From contig JAPYMA010000048.1 of assembly GCA_035041965.1 (NCBI GenBank), positions 30,539 through 94,538 of the forward strand: DNA of 64,000 nt, given 5' to 3'. This DNA comes from Anisakis pegreffii. Taxonomy: Eukaryota > Nematoda > Chromadorea > Rhabditida > Anisakidae. The first letter of the stretch is position 1; every line of letters starts with the position of its first letter. A program made the translations under genes and the position numbers. Under the pieces are notes generated by a model. That model worked only from the letters and a program-made list of their open reading frames with translations, searched no databases and was not told the origin of the DNA. This document shows, in pieces, positions 1 to 13,760 of the stretch.

Positions 1-489
1 CTGAAAGTGAAAAGTGAGACTTTCCGAGACGAAAAATGAAGTGAAGCGAGAAAATTTTCAATTAAAGATAGAGAAGAAGAAGAATTATGTGATGAATTGT
101 TTTTGCGCTGAATTGCACTCGTTGGCCGATTGTATGCGGTGCATTTGGGAGGCACACAGCGGTAACATGATTAGGAAGAAGTATTGAAATATGGTCATGA
201 AAATGAATTAGTTTCAGTTGATTCGAAAGTGCATCGAGTAAAAATTCGTCGAGAATGCGCCACATTAAAGCACCGTATTTCATTGCGTCAATCCCACTCG
301 AAAAACTAATGACTCAGTTCTTATCTGTTGATTAGTTTCGCTAACTGGCAACGCTGCATACGGCTGAGAATATCGAGGTGAATACAGCTCTGAGCGATGG
401 ACCTTTCATTTACAGTAGATGACTGCTGAATTTATTCGTTTTCACAACTCGTACCTAGCATAGTGCTTGCAAAATATCGACCATTTTCT

Positions 490-560
490 CAATACCGAGA
501 TCGGTATTAATACCGGTATTGTTTTTCAATACCGATACGATACCGGTATTGAGAGGCAAC
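490..560. repeat. Degenerate AATACCGGTATT repeat cluster
   Basis: The 12-base palindrome aataccggtatt and variants (caataccgagatcggtatt, caataccgatacgatacc) occur back to back, giving overlapping inverted and direct repeats. Similar degenerate pieces recur at about 738-825 (taccggcaataccg, gatcggtatcgg, attcggtatc). Such short degenerate palindromic units are often remnants of DNA-transposon sub-terminal repeats. That origin is inferred; no transposase is visible here. Confidence 0.55.
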
Positions 561-737
561 TTTTGAAATATATAAATATGACTTGTTCAACACATTTCTT
601 TTGAGTCAATTATTCAGAAAACAATTTATTTAACAAATCACTCTTCGAAGAAATTCAACAAAAACTACAACAAAAAATTCAACAAAAAAACATTCCTGAT
701 GGATATATTACCAAATTTACTAAAAATGACTTGTGGT

Positions 738-825
738 ATGAATACCGGCAATACCGTGAATATCGACACCACGAATCCTGAGATCGGTATCGGTTTCTCT
801 AATATCGCTATTCGGTATCATCGAG
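738..825. repeat. Second degenerate ACCGGTAT-type repeat patch
   Basis: Contains taccggcaataccgtg, gagatcggtatcgg and ctattcggtatc, degenerate forms of the unit at 490-560. It overlaps a short open frame (699-923) that I regard as non-coding because the frame is built largely of this repeat. Confidence 0.35.
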
Positions 826-1451
826 ATCTCGTGCAAACACTAATCCAGCACCAACTCAACCAATCAGTTGCGTTTGATCTGCTCAGCAGAAGCCGACTGA
901 ATGAAAATGCTTGGAAAATTTGAAGAGTAAAGGAATTGAAAACGATCTCTTCCTTACCATATGCTTATGAATGAAAAGTTTTGAATACGTGACATGATGT
1001 GACAAGCGAGATCTTAAAGATCATACAATTAAACATTTCTACTATTCATCCTCAGACATTGACGATGCTGGAAATAGATTCTAAATACCCTGTCGCTCGC
1101 AATTTTCGAACCAAAAAAATGTGCCTGGCACCGTTTAAAACGTGAAATTTTTGTTGTCAACTAATTTTGTCACGCAAAATCAACCATCTGATTGTATGGT
1201 TTCGTATGCTCTGTGAAAATTTATTCAAATGATCTGATAGATAGGAATAGTTGAGTTACGGAACAATCCTTTAGAATAGAGGTGATCAATTCAATGAATA
1301 TATAATTGGCGAAATCGGATGAAAACAAGCAAACTGATCGTAAACTGATCAATGATATTAGTAGAACTGAGCTTATATGGAATGACGCAGAAATGTTTGA
1401 AACGCCAGTAAAGTGATTCGTCTCGATTGACAAAAACCGTGAAGATTTTAC

Positions 1452-1492
1452 AGCAATGCATAATTACTCAAATTAAGTAATTATGCATTGCT
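1452..1492. repeat. Perfect 17-bp inverted repeat, 7-nt loop
   Basis: The left arm agcaatgcataattact (1452-1468) is the exact reverse complement of the right arm at 1476-1492, separated by caaatta. No gene flanks it closely. It could be a foldback relic, a very short non-autonomous element or a structured RNA. It is AT-rich, so cruciform extrusion is possible. Confidence 0.7.
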
Positions 1493-4400
1493 ATTTTTGC
1501 GTTTCAGCTCTATTTTTTGTCGAGTCTACTTTCTGCATCACTTTCTATGAAGAATTCTAAGTGAAATAAATCAGAAATTTTTCTTCTATTCCGTCCGTCT
1601 GTATACACACAATTGTACGTATAGACAGTCTCCTCCTCAAAATTATACAAGCAGATCGTCTGAAACAGTACATTCTTCTAGATGCGCGATTGAAGGTCTA
1701 TTTTCAAACATTTGGAAAGGTTGATGGGACATTTTTAACGGAGAGAATAACGAAAGATTTTTATGTGAAATTTGGTTGTTCGATGATTGCTAATAAAATA
1801 TTGATGTGTGTTGAAAATGGCGGAAATCTCGAGAGAAACTGAAATTCAGCTTAATCGATCACTGACAAACGCGCATCGTTTTTGCTTCACATCAACAAAT
1901 ATGCTTCGAGACATTTTCCTCGCTCTGCACTAACACAAGCAATTCATGATGCACTTCTGCGACAAAATATGAGTGGTGTACTTGGCAGCCAAAATAGAAT
2001 TTCCAAAAGTTCACCCTAATCTCGCTCAACAAAACATCACATTTCACTAACTGGATGACAGCATTAGAATACTGCATGAATAACATTGTTCCATGAATAT
2101 CATGATGAATTACGACAAGAACTAATCAAATATCGCATAAATGTTATTTCTCTTGTTTCTCATTCCACTTAAAAATGAAGATCTTTCGAAAAAAACTTAC
2201 TTGAAACACTTACTTTTCGAAAACATTTACTTAAAATCACCTTATATTTATCATTCCAGTTAAAAACGAACACTTCTCGAAACTGTACAGATATGAAAAC
2301 TCATGAATATGGAAATTTTATGTTGATCACAGCTGACTGAATAGATCATATGGGCAATTCATCATAACCCGATTCAGTGGGCAAGCGATCCTCTTCGGAA
2401 TTTATATTCTTAGTATTGTGCTCAATCAATTACGAGAAATATTCAGCTAGAAGAGCTTAGAAAATTTGTTTTCTAAGTAAAGCGAAGTTGAAATTGATGT
2501 AAACCAAAAAATGAGAATGGTTAATCAAAGCAAGTGAATATCCCGAAAATAGAACGGAACAACTAATTGGCGAACCTACAGACTTAGAAGCAATGGCATG
2601 ATATCGAATGAAATCACCAGTGAAGCATGAAACCTCCATGACAATCAAATGTAGACACTAAAGTGTTTTCGACAGAACAAGGAAGAATTTTTTAAAGGAT
2701 CTTGTTTAGAGGACAACAAGACCGTGCTAACTAGAACGCTGGACTCAATCACAGACTGATGGAAATTTTCAGGTTATGTATCAATTCATTAAATTAATTT
2801 GCATGTATCCGTGACTGATCAGAAATGCTGATCAGGCTGGCCACATCCATCAAATCCACACAACAGCTCGCATCACAATCGAGTTTGCGATGTTGACGTT
2901 TGATTGATATCAGTTTGACAGACAATGCTACTTCATTAGTATCTTCAAGCAAACACTTGCAAATTTCATCAAGATCAACGCATTCACTCGAACATCCTCA
3001 CTTTGCGAAGGCGTTGATGAACACTGAACAGTGTTGATCAACATGAAATTACTCCACGATATTGATAAACATCAGGCAATCGTAAGATAACATCCAACAG
3101 CAATAAGCCAGTTGCAAAGTATGGCAACTTCTTATCTGCAAAATTCGGATTTTGAGGACGTTGTTTGGTCATGAGAAACGGCATTAATGTGAGCATGCAG
3201 GTGTTCATTGGTAATTTATAAAGATGTGCGACGTTTTCAAATATTCCATATCATTTTTATGACAGCTGAATACTGATTGTGAGAATCAGAGATATATTCT
3301 TGGCAAGCGTGAATGAAAAACGGCGAGCAAAATCTATCCATCTTTTTAAGTTGAAATTGAGCAAAGTTGTTTCCTCTCCTACAGCGAACATTTACCCCGA
3401 AAAAACGTGTTGAATAATTCATAATTTCAACATCAGTGTAAGTCGTCGTTCATCAGTGACATTATTCGAATATCGCTTTCAAACCCGCAAATGATTCGTC
3501 CTTCCATCACTATACAACCAGCCGGTTGATATTATATATGGCGTTGTGCCGTTGTGATTTTCATTACGAGTGCAATTTGTCCTCATAATGGAACTCGTTC
3601 AGCGGTAAGCTACTGCGAATTATACACCATTTAATGTGGTTCAGTTCATCAACTCTCATGACGACAACTTTGACGAGCAATTTTATGTTCGCTCGCTCCT
3701 TGTGCAAGTGCAATCCATTCCACTTCCTTATGCAACCACATTCGATGGAGTAACGTCTCCAAATAAGATACGAAAACAGAGAGAAAATCGTTGATTTAGA
3801 GAAAATCACTCGTTTGAATGTGGATATTCTTTCGTTTGCAACATCAATACCCCTCGAGAATGACCAGACATGTGAAATCAAACGTTGGAAATGAATCAAA
3901 ATGATGCGAGTCAAAGTTTATTAAAAAGTGTTCGATTTAGCCGATCTTAAACTTCAATAGAATGTTCGAATAGGAAATGTGGTGATTCCAGATTAAGGAC
4001 TCCATAAAAGTGCTTAATCCGAACGTAATCCGACTGCACTCTTGGATTTTATCGGAATTTTTATTTTATCGAAATTATCAGGGATAATGATATCATTGAG
4101 TTGAATGAACTAGCCTGAATAATCGATCTGAGACGTTGATTTGCTATTCTCGACTTTTCCATTTTCCAGAAATTCACTTCAATGAAATGGTCAAATCTCA
4201 CACTAAAAGCTACCAAAGATATTCATGTGACCTATGCCATAAGGTCGCATCTCGTTGAAAACATCCAACTGAATTATTCAAGTGGAAGTAATCAAAAGAT
4301 AACGTAGCATCCTCGCTTTTAGGTCCTGATATTTTAGTATTATCAACGCAGTGATATATCAAGTGCTTAACTGAACTAGTGTTAGTAACAACACCGTTAT

Positions 4401-4584
4401 TGCCCGAACGATTCGTGTAACGCAGAATGCAAAACATCACTGGGATGCTGGAGTAGGGAACGTGGTGTACATAAAACATGAAGAAATCCATCGAAGCGAC
4501 AAGGTGGGATCGTCTCATTGCCATTGAGTGATAGATATTATCAGTGATAATGATATTACCACTATATCATCTTTAGCAATGTCG

Positions 4585-4618
4585 CCATTTGATATCAACA
4601 AACGATGATATCAAATGG
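4585..4618. repeat. Perfect 13-bp inverted repeat, 8-nt loop
   Basis: The left arm ccatttgatatca (4585-4597) and the right arm tgatatcaaatgg (4606-4618) are exact reverse complements around acaaacga. It lies in a region with no supported gene. Function unknown. Confidence 0.65.
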
Positions 4619-6276
4619 TGGATTGGGTGTGTGATCGATGTGAGGAGAGCAGAATTTGAATTGCTAAAGAATACGAAATGATCACCTGTAATTATCGCGT
4701 GCACAAATAGACATTGTAGTTTTCAATACAATGAGCTATGATATGGTCAATAAAAATTATTGCGTTAGCTGCATGGCTTCAATGCTGAAGCACGTACATA
4801 TCTGTCACCTGAATATAGAAGAATGCCTTCGAGCAGCATGCATGTCGTCGTCGTCATCGAACGCACTCATTCTGGTTCGATTTACGTATGCAGCTAATTA
4901 ATTCAAGTAGCATTGCTCATAATCCAAGCAACGACATCTCGCATACAGGCTTTTAATTACACGAGTGCAAACTGAAGCACCGAGTGATACTCATTCGTCT
5001 TAACCAATCTTTGCATCGCATTTCATCAATTCATTTTGCGTGTCTATCTCTCAGCACATTCATTCATCATCATATCATTATCGCACACAGATTCTGCTAA
5101 TTAACGATGGGCATCCAATGGATTAGAGGCCAGCAAAAAATGCTCCATCTATTCAGAATATGCTAGTGATTAAATCATTTGCAGAAAAATTCTTATTGAA
5201 CTGATCAATTGAAAGACAATCTTTCAGCCATGATCGCCTCATATAGTACACGCATAATACACAATGTATTGTGGAGGCATCAAATCAGTGCATGCGGCAC
5301 TTGACGAAGTTAGGCTGCAATTGATAGCAAACGTGGTGCACATGCACAAATTCACTAGTACGGATGTATGTCATCCATCTGTCAGCTCACACTCATTGTT
5401 AGATCATTATATAAATGTAGCCAAGTCATTTTATTATAGGAATTCTGCGAACAAAATAAGCAAGTCAAAAATGAGACTTCGACGATGGAAATTTCGTTCA
5501 GTGGAAAATTTATTCCACTAATGGACGTTTGCCGCTGCTTCGGAAAAGTGATTACAGCCTCATTTATTCAATTCGCAATAGATAAACGCTACTTGAAGGT
5601 CCTATAATAACAGTGGTGGCTCGCATGTCATCAGGGAAAAGTGCATAATGAGCGAATTCAAAGAAGTTGGGAAAAATTCCGTAGAAAAATGTGAAATTCA
5701 CGGAAGAATGCTGATGCAAAACGATGAATGTGATCGAAAAGTGGGAATTGAAATGTTTGCATCGAAGGAAGCTAGCTAGCTCTGAGCGATGAATTCTGGG
5801 AGCAAACGAATTCCGAACAGTCGTTTCAAAATGATTATTGCAGATGAGGCGAACAACCACTCTTAACGATCTCAACAAATTCAATTTTGGAATGATGCAA
5901 AGTACGGCGAACCTTTGAAGCTTGACTGACGTATTCCAGTTTGCTAATGGCCTATGAAGTTCGATTTTTATCGACAGGAAACCGTTTCGCTTGCAGAACA
6001 TGCTGAATGTGAGTTTGACGAAAAATCATTTCGAAACGTTGTCGTCCTTCTAGCAGTAGCGAGTTCAATGAAAAATTCATTCAGAATTACTTCTCTCATG
6101 TCTGCATAGGTTCCAAATTTTGCATCAGCATTTGTGTTTGTAATAGCTACGATTAATGCACTGTATGCTTGAATGCCACACAAACATGATAGATAGCATA
6201 TCTTTTGTATAAAGATTTTCTAATAGCTTCCAACTAATAGCTGCCGAATGGAAACGCGAGCATTGTGGCCAGCAAC

Positions 6277-6324
6277 GTTACAAACGTTTGATAGCCTGGC
6301 CAATCCATGTAATCCAAGTAATAG
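6277..6324. repeat. 48-bp dispersed repeat, copy 1 (AAACGTTTGATAG core)
   Basis: This 48-base segment matches 13178-13225 at 41 of 48 positions without gaps. Both contain the core aaacgtttgatag, which also forms the centre of the palindrome at 49899-49936. Flanking tggccag and ctggcca around the core in this copy make a short inverted repeat. Likely the end or centre of a small dispersed element; family unknown. Confidence 0.6.
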
Positions 6325-7141
6325 CTTCCATCTATTCGTAACTTATCAGAAACAAAAAAAAATTTATTCAGTTCATGAGACTTCTGAATCCATTATGAAT
6401 AATTAGTTCATGAGGAGAATGTGTTAAGATGAATGAGAAAATCACATTGGGCCAGTCATTTTTATGATATGTCATGAGACACCCATTCGGACTTCAGATG
6501 CTGAACGATGCAATGTTATCGGTGAATTCATCACATTTAGATGATTGAATTGATAGACGAGCAAACTTGTTATAGTGCTATTTTACACAGTTTTTAATGT
6601 TCATTAGGTGTGGTTGTTGCGATGTATAGTGTGGAATGATCAGTGAATAGAAGAACGCACGATGAAAAATTCATTAAGTTTTTATGCGTTTCCACTTCAA
6701 ATGTGACGTTATTCGACAACAACATCGTAAAGAACACCCAGTGAGAAGAGGTATTAGTTGGTGGATTGAGAATGATCGATTCAGAATTTGTTTCACATGT
6801 AAAAAATTCATTTCTTTACGGTGACGATGAGACCATATCGAGTGTGTTCATTTAGCAAAACAATTCACCGATGTAATTTGTTCATGGAAGTTCGAGTGTT
6901 GTTCGACAGATTATTTCTTTCTTTTTCGCCAGAATTTTCTTTTTCGCCAAAAGAAAGTTTTCAAGCAGATCATTCGCACATTTGCCACTTACTCAGAAAT
7001 GCCTGTAATAGCAATAGGACAAGCTGAAACGCCAAACTGTGAATATTTTCGGTGTTTGATCTAAATTGGCTTCAGACATAAGATCTGTAGAGATGAAAAA
7101 TATAATCTTATATGGTTAAACATGGGACTACGTTTTCAAGG

Positions 7142-7167
7142 GTTGCTTACCTTTTCAGGTAAGCAAC
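7142..7167. repeat. 10-bp inverted repeat containing adjacent acceptor and donor-like sites
   Basis: gttgcttacc (7142-7151) and ggtaagcaac (7158-7167) are exact reverse complements around ttttca. On the plus strand the right half reads ttttcag followed directly by gtaagc, a back-to-back acceptor and donor pattern. No spanning gene is known, so the splicing reading is only a possibility. Confidence 0.4.
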
Positions 7168-10100
7168 TGAATCAACTCAAAAACTTTGTCCGAAGGAATT
7201 CCTCAGCTTAAAATTGCTCAAAACGAGTTGTAAGTAACAGACAATTCAAGTTTAAATCGAAAAAGGATGTGTCATGATAAGTGGAGAGAGATAAAAGTAA
7301 TAATGATTTCTCGAAAACGTTTATATGTGTGATGTTCATGGACATTCGTTTTTGTGCAATCGCTGCTTGAAGAACAGCGCACGCTATCTACGTAATGTAT
7401 AACAATTGTGCTTGTTATAGATTACGTGCGCTCTGGAAATATGAGAGCTTAAGCGAGTGTTAATTAAAGAGAGTCTGAACTCGAAAATTTACTTCATCGC
7501 AAACTTTTTTGCAGTCACTTTTCATGATGCACTCCTCTTTCACAGCATGATCACTCAACGAACCATTCACTCGTTCATTCACTCCGATGATGAATTTTTT
7601 CAAGAGTTGTCACAGGATGTTATATTTAGACGAAAATTTTGCGAAAAGAAATTTTATCGTTCGTTGCCGCTTTGTAGCGAAAAAACTTTGCTGATAAATA
7701 TTGAAAAACCAATGTTCATTTTGTGGTCAGGGTTTCGGGTTTTGTCATTTTGCTTGTTTGATTCATGTAAAAAAGGTTCGATTAAAACTGCACTCAATTC
7801 CAGACTTCTATGATGAAGCGTAGTAAGTGAATTAAAGGATTCGAAAAAGGAGCAACAGTGAATTCCTGCATGAAACATCATGATGTGTAGAGGAGGCGGT
7901 GATCGGACTAACTCAAATGATCAGAAGAAATTTGGCGATCATACGGTTGGAAAGTTCGCAAGAAAACTTTTCGCTCTATTAGCGCATAAAGGTGACTGAA
8001 AATCAAATCGAAAAAGTTGATGTCACAAAGCGGAGTGAATGTAATTTCCCGTGAATTCAATGGGTATTACCGGTGAGTCAGTCTGAATGAACGGCCCTCG
8101 ATAGCATTATACGATGATAACCGAAAGGCAACACCAATTCAACGATTTCTATCGCCCAAAATCGCCCAAATCGCCCAAAAGTGCATGCCATTTTTGGTTC
8201 GGCAAAAATCATGAAGTACAGTTCATTGAATGAATCCATCGCTTTTCAGAGGGCAACAAGGCCGCGATGGTTGTATAAGCGAAATTAGGGCAAAAATATA
8301 TTGGAGATTGTCAAGAAAACCAATTTCGTAATACAAAATAGCTGTCAGTAGGTATGTAGTCAGGACTGGAAACTAATAGAATGAAGTTAAGACCTGCAAT
8401 AACATAGTCACGAAGCAACTGCTCTGACTTTCGGAAGAAAGCGAAACGAACTGATCAGAAAAAAATAATCTTTTTAAGTGAACAAAAATGCTGGAGATAA
8501 GAAGAATCACCGCAATTCAATCATCAAAGTCACTGAAAAAAAACACAAATTCAGCGATGAATGAGTTCATAAGCAATAAGCAATTCAACTAAAACATTCA
8601 AAAACTTCCACTGACGAGCGATAAAAATATTCATGATGGACGTTGAAACTGCACTTTTCGAATCACATTTCATATTGAACAACGGAAACGAGTCTCAACA
8701 AAAGTGACTGAACTGAAACGACGATGCTGCAAGACAAGAGCCAATGTGCGCACATCATGCACAAACGCTCTTTCCGATATGATAATCGCTTGACGTAAAT
8801 GTTCATTTCAATCGTTCTTTTTTTTGCTTTCCAGCCACGCTTTTAATAATTATCGTTAATCATCGAATTCGGTGAAGTTGAGAGGGTAATAAGACTCTGC
8901 ACTGAATGCACTGAACATTTTTGCATGCAGTGCCGAACATTTGGTCTAGAGCGGCACTGGTCTAGAGAGCAGGATCGATCAGGCTTTCTGCAATCACCAA
9001 AGACACTTCGTTTAGCCGCTGAATTGATCGAATATGATCATGTCTGATCAGTTGGTCATTGATGATATAGGATGTGCCTAGACTCCATAAGACTGGAATG
9101 AAAATGTATTCGACATTGTGGTGATGGTCTTTAATGAAGTGGATTGTAAACGCTGCACACTTTAACGACAGTGCATCATGACAGCAGATGGACTCTTTCA
9201 AACTCTGCAACTAAACATCAGTTTGAGTATAATCGGATTCGATGCTAACGGCCGCAACAGTCGTGCTTTATATTTTCAGTAGTTGCATAAATTTTGAGTG
9301 AACACGTAAGCTAAACGAAGTATGGGACGACTCCATTTATCCATTTTAAATTTTGCTTGACAACATGACCAACCACAACGCATCCACACAATACACATCC
9401 AAGTGCTCATAAATAACAGCATAAATTTTGAATGCATCTCACAGGAACGTTTTGTGACATCTGTTTGTGTTATTTATGAAAAAATTTATGATTTACTGAT
9501 TGTCTGCATCAGAACGAAAAAATTAGTCGTCAGCACCACAACAAGCGAACAGTGAATTCAGCTCTTGGTGAGCGTCATGATTAAGCTCACGTAATCCAAG
9601 CTCACTCACAATTTATTTCTACTTCTTTTGCATCTCATGAACTACGAGGGATCGATCCTTCAATCAATCATTAACCTTGGCTATGCTTTGTATCAGCGAA
9701 ATTTCCACGATGTACAAGGGAACTGAACTCATATACTTCGCTCACTTTCTTGTCACCTCCGTTGTAATGCCATGGATGAGTGGAAATTTTTTGCCTGCCG
9801 TCCACTTCATCTCTCAAAAAACTGAATAAGTCTCTTATCTAAGAGGTGTTATTCAAAAATTTCCAGCCACTACGAAGGGATGTTCAACAAGCCACCTAGT
9901 TCAATCACATTGCAACATTAAATTTCAATTGTAACAATTCATTCGACGATAATCAATCGATGTTTTAACCAAAATAGAATCGAGTTTGAATGTGCTTCAT
10001 TGCGACTACCAAAAATTGATCACCTAAACTAGTCTAACCTGTAAATTTTGTGAGTTTATCAGGTTATGGCTTGAATATTCTTATGCATGATCAAGCGTAG

Positions 10101-11450
10101 AAATACTAACTGTCTTATTGATGAAATGAATAACGAAACAATACAATCATTTATATTGAGTTGGTGATTATCGAAAATGGTGAATAGCAACATTATAGAT
10201 AGTAAACATAAACTGGATGATTAATAATTTGTACATAAGTGATGCAGTCAGTTGACATTTATTATGTTAATTGGTTCATTACAATAAAATTACTAGTAGT
10301 TGTAAGATTGTTTTGAAGTAACGAGAACACTTCGTGGTGTGAACTTTGCTGGTTGATTTTCTCACATTTTTATCGGTATGGACAAGTGGTAGCCTTAGGG
10401 CATTGTGAAAGCCGTGAGCAACTACACTGATGAATCAGGTTGAAACAGCAATGAGAAGAACTGGCTCTTAGAACCCATTCAGTGGCATTCCATCACAGTC
10501 CATAAACAATTTAGATCAGTCTCTCGCTTGGTTTTTTTTTGTTTCTTGACGTATTTTGTGGGAAATTCGCCGGAAATGATTTCATTCATTTCACATTTTG
10601 ATCGCATTTTTTTCATTTGTTCTTTTTTGCGTTAGTTTTTTTCTTCATTTTACTTCCTTCAACATTTTTTGTCTGTTTTTCTCGAAACGAAACAAAAGCA
10701 TGTGAGAAGAATGAATTTTTCAAGAGGTTATAGCTTATGAGAGAATCACATAGAAGCGGAAGGTATTTTCCTAACGCAATCACATTCCACGTGATACCTG
10801 TCAAACTTGTTTCAGATTCGTAAACGCTTTAGAATCCATTTGGATCGCCTCACTGATCATGTGTTTCTGGCATCGTTAAGATCGAACTGTTAGGGTATCG
10901 AGACACTCAATATTTCATTGCATAGTGCGTCTGTCGGTGTTGAACCAAAATACAGACATTCACACATCTGGAAGCATTCAAAATCTGGAAGCTATTTGAT
11001 TTGTTTATGTGCTATTCGGCTCCAACTTGAATTCCACAGTTCTTTAGGCTATCGAGAACACGTGTTGAAATGGGAATTGACTGCGTTTGCGGAACTAGAC
11101 TCGAAATATTTCAGCTGTCAATATTCATTCTTTTTAAGCGAAAAGTTTTGGTCGATTTTAGATCGAAACCATTAGAAAAAGGCGAATTTCATTTTGGTCA
11201 TATTAAAGTCTCACAGTTAAATACATTTGACGAGAGAATCGCTGTTTTTTCGCTAACGGCGTAATGCTTTTCGCACTGCATAAAATTTTGTTGCCAATTA
11301 GAGACAAAGTTGCGATAGACTATAATTATGCAGAGTGATGAGAACCGACCGAATTTTTTGGATTTCGCTGATTGCCGAAAGCCGGCGATTTTCCGAAAAT
11401 TGTTCGGTATTTTAGAAATTGCTTTTCAATTCCGGGATTGTCTCGAGATT

Positions 11451-11725
11451 ACATGAAGAGCAAAGCTACTTGCTTGTTCAGCTCATCATGCCTTTATGCA
11501 TGCTCTTCTGTTTATTTTGCCACGGTTTGCTGTTATTCACAGCTGAACAAATTAGATGAACGTTCCATTAACTTAATCTTCTATAAATTGATATACAGTT
11601 GTCCTGTTCGATATACGCCATTGCATCCTCTCCTCGTACAGTCATCGCTGATCACTTCGACTGTATCGATGCTCTCTTTAGATATATCTTATCAGTTATC
11701 ACTGATGCTGCTTTTTCGCAACAAC
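11451..11725 (+). pseudogene. Inverted, broken copy of the 5' end of an MCFD2-like gene
   Basis: This 275-base segment aligns along its length, in opposite orientation, with 20020-20296, which is the upstream region and start of the signal-peptide exon of the first MCFD2-like gene. Shared blocks include gcatgctcttctgtttat, the stretch from the putative leader acceptor (cctcNtacag) to the ATG, and cgcaacaac after the signal peptide. Relative to the functional copy, 7 bases are missing inside the signal-peptide codons (near 11686), which shifts the frame. No EF-hand exons were found downstream. Because upstream DNA is included, this is a segmental copy and not a retrocopy. Confidence 0.75.
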
Positions 11726-13760
11726 AAACCGGACAATTTTGAGTTTTGGTCAGAAAACAGACTACTGGAATTCTAAAAAAACTCGGCTAGAACACTCGAT
11801 TCCGTTGTCTTGCAAAGTCTATTGAGTCGGATTTCGACCGAAGCAAAATTTCATTCAATTACCAGAGTGTTAAGCAATTGATTGTTCCATGTTAGTGAAT
11901 GAGTGAAACGATAACCTATAAGCCCACAATTCGATTTCCCCTTGCAGGTACCATTCTCAGGATTTATTCGGAGCAGGTTCGGCTCTCTTACAATCTGCTT
12001 TTTCAGTATTCGAATGAAATCTCGAGTTCTCTTTACGGATCATCCTTTACGGATTTACGGATCACTCATTGACTAATGCAATTATGAAAGACAAAGTGTT
12101 TAGACCTACCTTGCAGTCGATTTGAAACATTAAATGCTCATGATTTATATGCAGTTGGATTCGTTGCTGGTAATTTTCAGGACTCTGTATCCATTGTGAG
12201 CACCATTTTATATCTCGATTCGCTGATTGCCACCGATAAATCATCCTTGTTGCCGCCGATATCATACGGTAATAAGACACACATCAAGTTTTCCGATCTG
12301 AGTAATACAAAATCGCCGATGACTCAACGGTTTAGAATTGAAGTGCTTGCAAACGCGTAAATTTCTTTTGCTCATTTTTGTTGGTTATCCGAGACTTTTC
12401 AAATCCCAAATGATTGATTCGCTTGATGTGCGAATATCAGCCACACTTGTTTGAAACATTTTCAGTGAAAAAGTTGAAATATTCAAGAGAAAAAATACAG
12501 GATGAGCGGTTTTTGAAGAGTGTTTGTTGAGGGTTGAAAGAGCAATTGTTTGATGTTTTGTCGACAGTGGATTGACGCATATCAGTCAGTTTAATGTCAG
12601 TGAGTTTGGCTGATGATGATTTTTGTTTGAAGTGTTCGGTGATTTATTTATTTAGCGGTAAGCGTATACATATGCGTCTGTTGCGTAGATCATATTTATT
12701 TGATTTAGATGAACGGATGCAGCAACAACAACAGCAGCAGCATTTAAGTGCCATAAAGATAAATAGTGGATAAAGATAAATCCATAAAACACTTTTTGTT
12801 CATCCATCCAAATTACCGCATCGCAAATCGCAGCTGCCCTATCGAATGGTATGTATGTCCGTAGTCCTTGGTCGATCGTTCGGTGAAAGAACTACCTATA
12901 TAACCTATATACGTATGAATATGATACATTCAGACGTTCAGCGTTTTACGATCAACCTCTAAGCACCTGACCAAACATATATTATTTCCACTTTTGATAT
13001 CCGTTCTGTTCTGTGCTACCGGTTCTTGAGTGTGATCATTAAGTTATCTTGAGCAGTAGCTGAACCTGAGAGGGCTGATTCGAAATTTTCAATTTTTTGA
13101 ATTTGCCTTATGATTAGGTATGACTTGGTTGTCATTAATTTGTGGTTGTCATTTTGTTATAAAAAACCAAGTCAAGCGTTATAAACGTTTGATAGCCTGA
13201 TCAATCCAGGGAATCCAAGGATTAGATGTGATCATTGTGGCTGACTGTGTACTATGTAAACCCAATTGGTTTTCAGGACATTACTGAAGTTTTCAGTTAC
13301 TGTATTTGCCTATCTTCTATTTCTTTTCTTACATTTTCCTTAGATCACACCTCTTTGATTGGCTTTTTTTTTCGAAACTATCGTCATCAGTGTATTTTTT
13401 CTTAAGATCCAACAAGATTTCGCCACATTCCATATCATTGATGGATTCCAAACAGTCAGCTTCATTCATAGATTTTTGAGAAATTTTATTGTTATCGTTC
13501 AGTACAACTGAACTACCTCAACAGTGATTGATCTAAAGAAATTTTGATTTCAAATTCCAATATCTGAATTGCAATAACTGAAAAGAGAGTAAGTGCCTGA
13601 TTGGTAGGAGCGATCATGGCTATCGGTGAAGTTATGACTCAGAGAGTCTTCAAATCTTTCAGAAACCTCCTGAATTAGGTTCACTGACTCAACGAATTTT
13701 GTTCCTAAATCAATCTATTCAAAATTTTGTGGAACTTCATCGATATTTTCTGCTTCCGTG
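11726..13760. other. Intergenic region before the phosphatase-family gene
   Basis: No gene is supported. Around 11940-12360 several frames are open on both strands, and one minus-strand frame (12062-12280) ends near a good donor-like CAAG/gtaggtc, but no partner exon or known motif could be assigned. The second copy of the 48-bp repeat lies at 13178-13225. A possible leader acceptor (aatctttcag) ends near 13660, about 100 bases before the start codon of the next gene. Confidence 0.4.
13178..13225. repeat. 48-bp dispersed repeat, copy 2 (AAACGTTTGATAG core)
   Basis: Matches 6277-6324 at 41 of 48 positions in the same orientation and carries the same aaacgtttgatag core. It sits about 530 bases upstream of the phosphatase-family gene. 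Confidence 0.6.

Larger units (their letters stand above)
1..11450. other. Long stretch with no supported gene
   Basis: No exon chain that joins in phase and resembles a known family was found on either strand. The longest open frames (5564-6001 minus, 145 codons; 3564-3914 minus, 116 codons; 7457-7813 plus, 118 codons) show no recognisable motif, signal peptide or convincing splice partners. Small inverted repeats and repeat fragments in this stretch are listed separately. Exons of a fast-evolving gene could have been missed, because introns here are long and exons can be under 70 bases. Confidence 0.5.

Noticed and set aside
5564..6001. 145-codon minus-strand open frame, longest in the left part
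   Set aside because: No domain, signal peptide or conserved motif seen, and the codons look unconstrained. Could be revisited with RNA-seq.
12062..12360. Block open on both strands with splice-like sites, considered as an exon
   Set aside because: Neither reading resembles a known family and no partner exon joins in phase.
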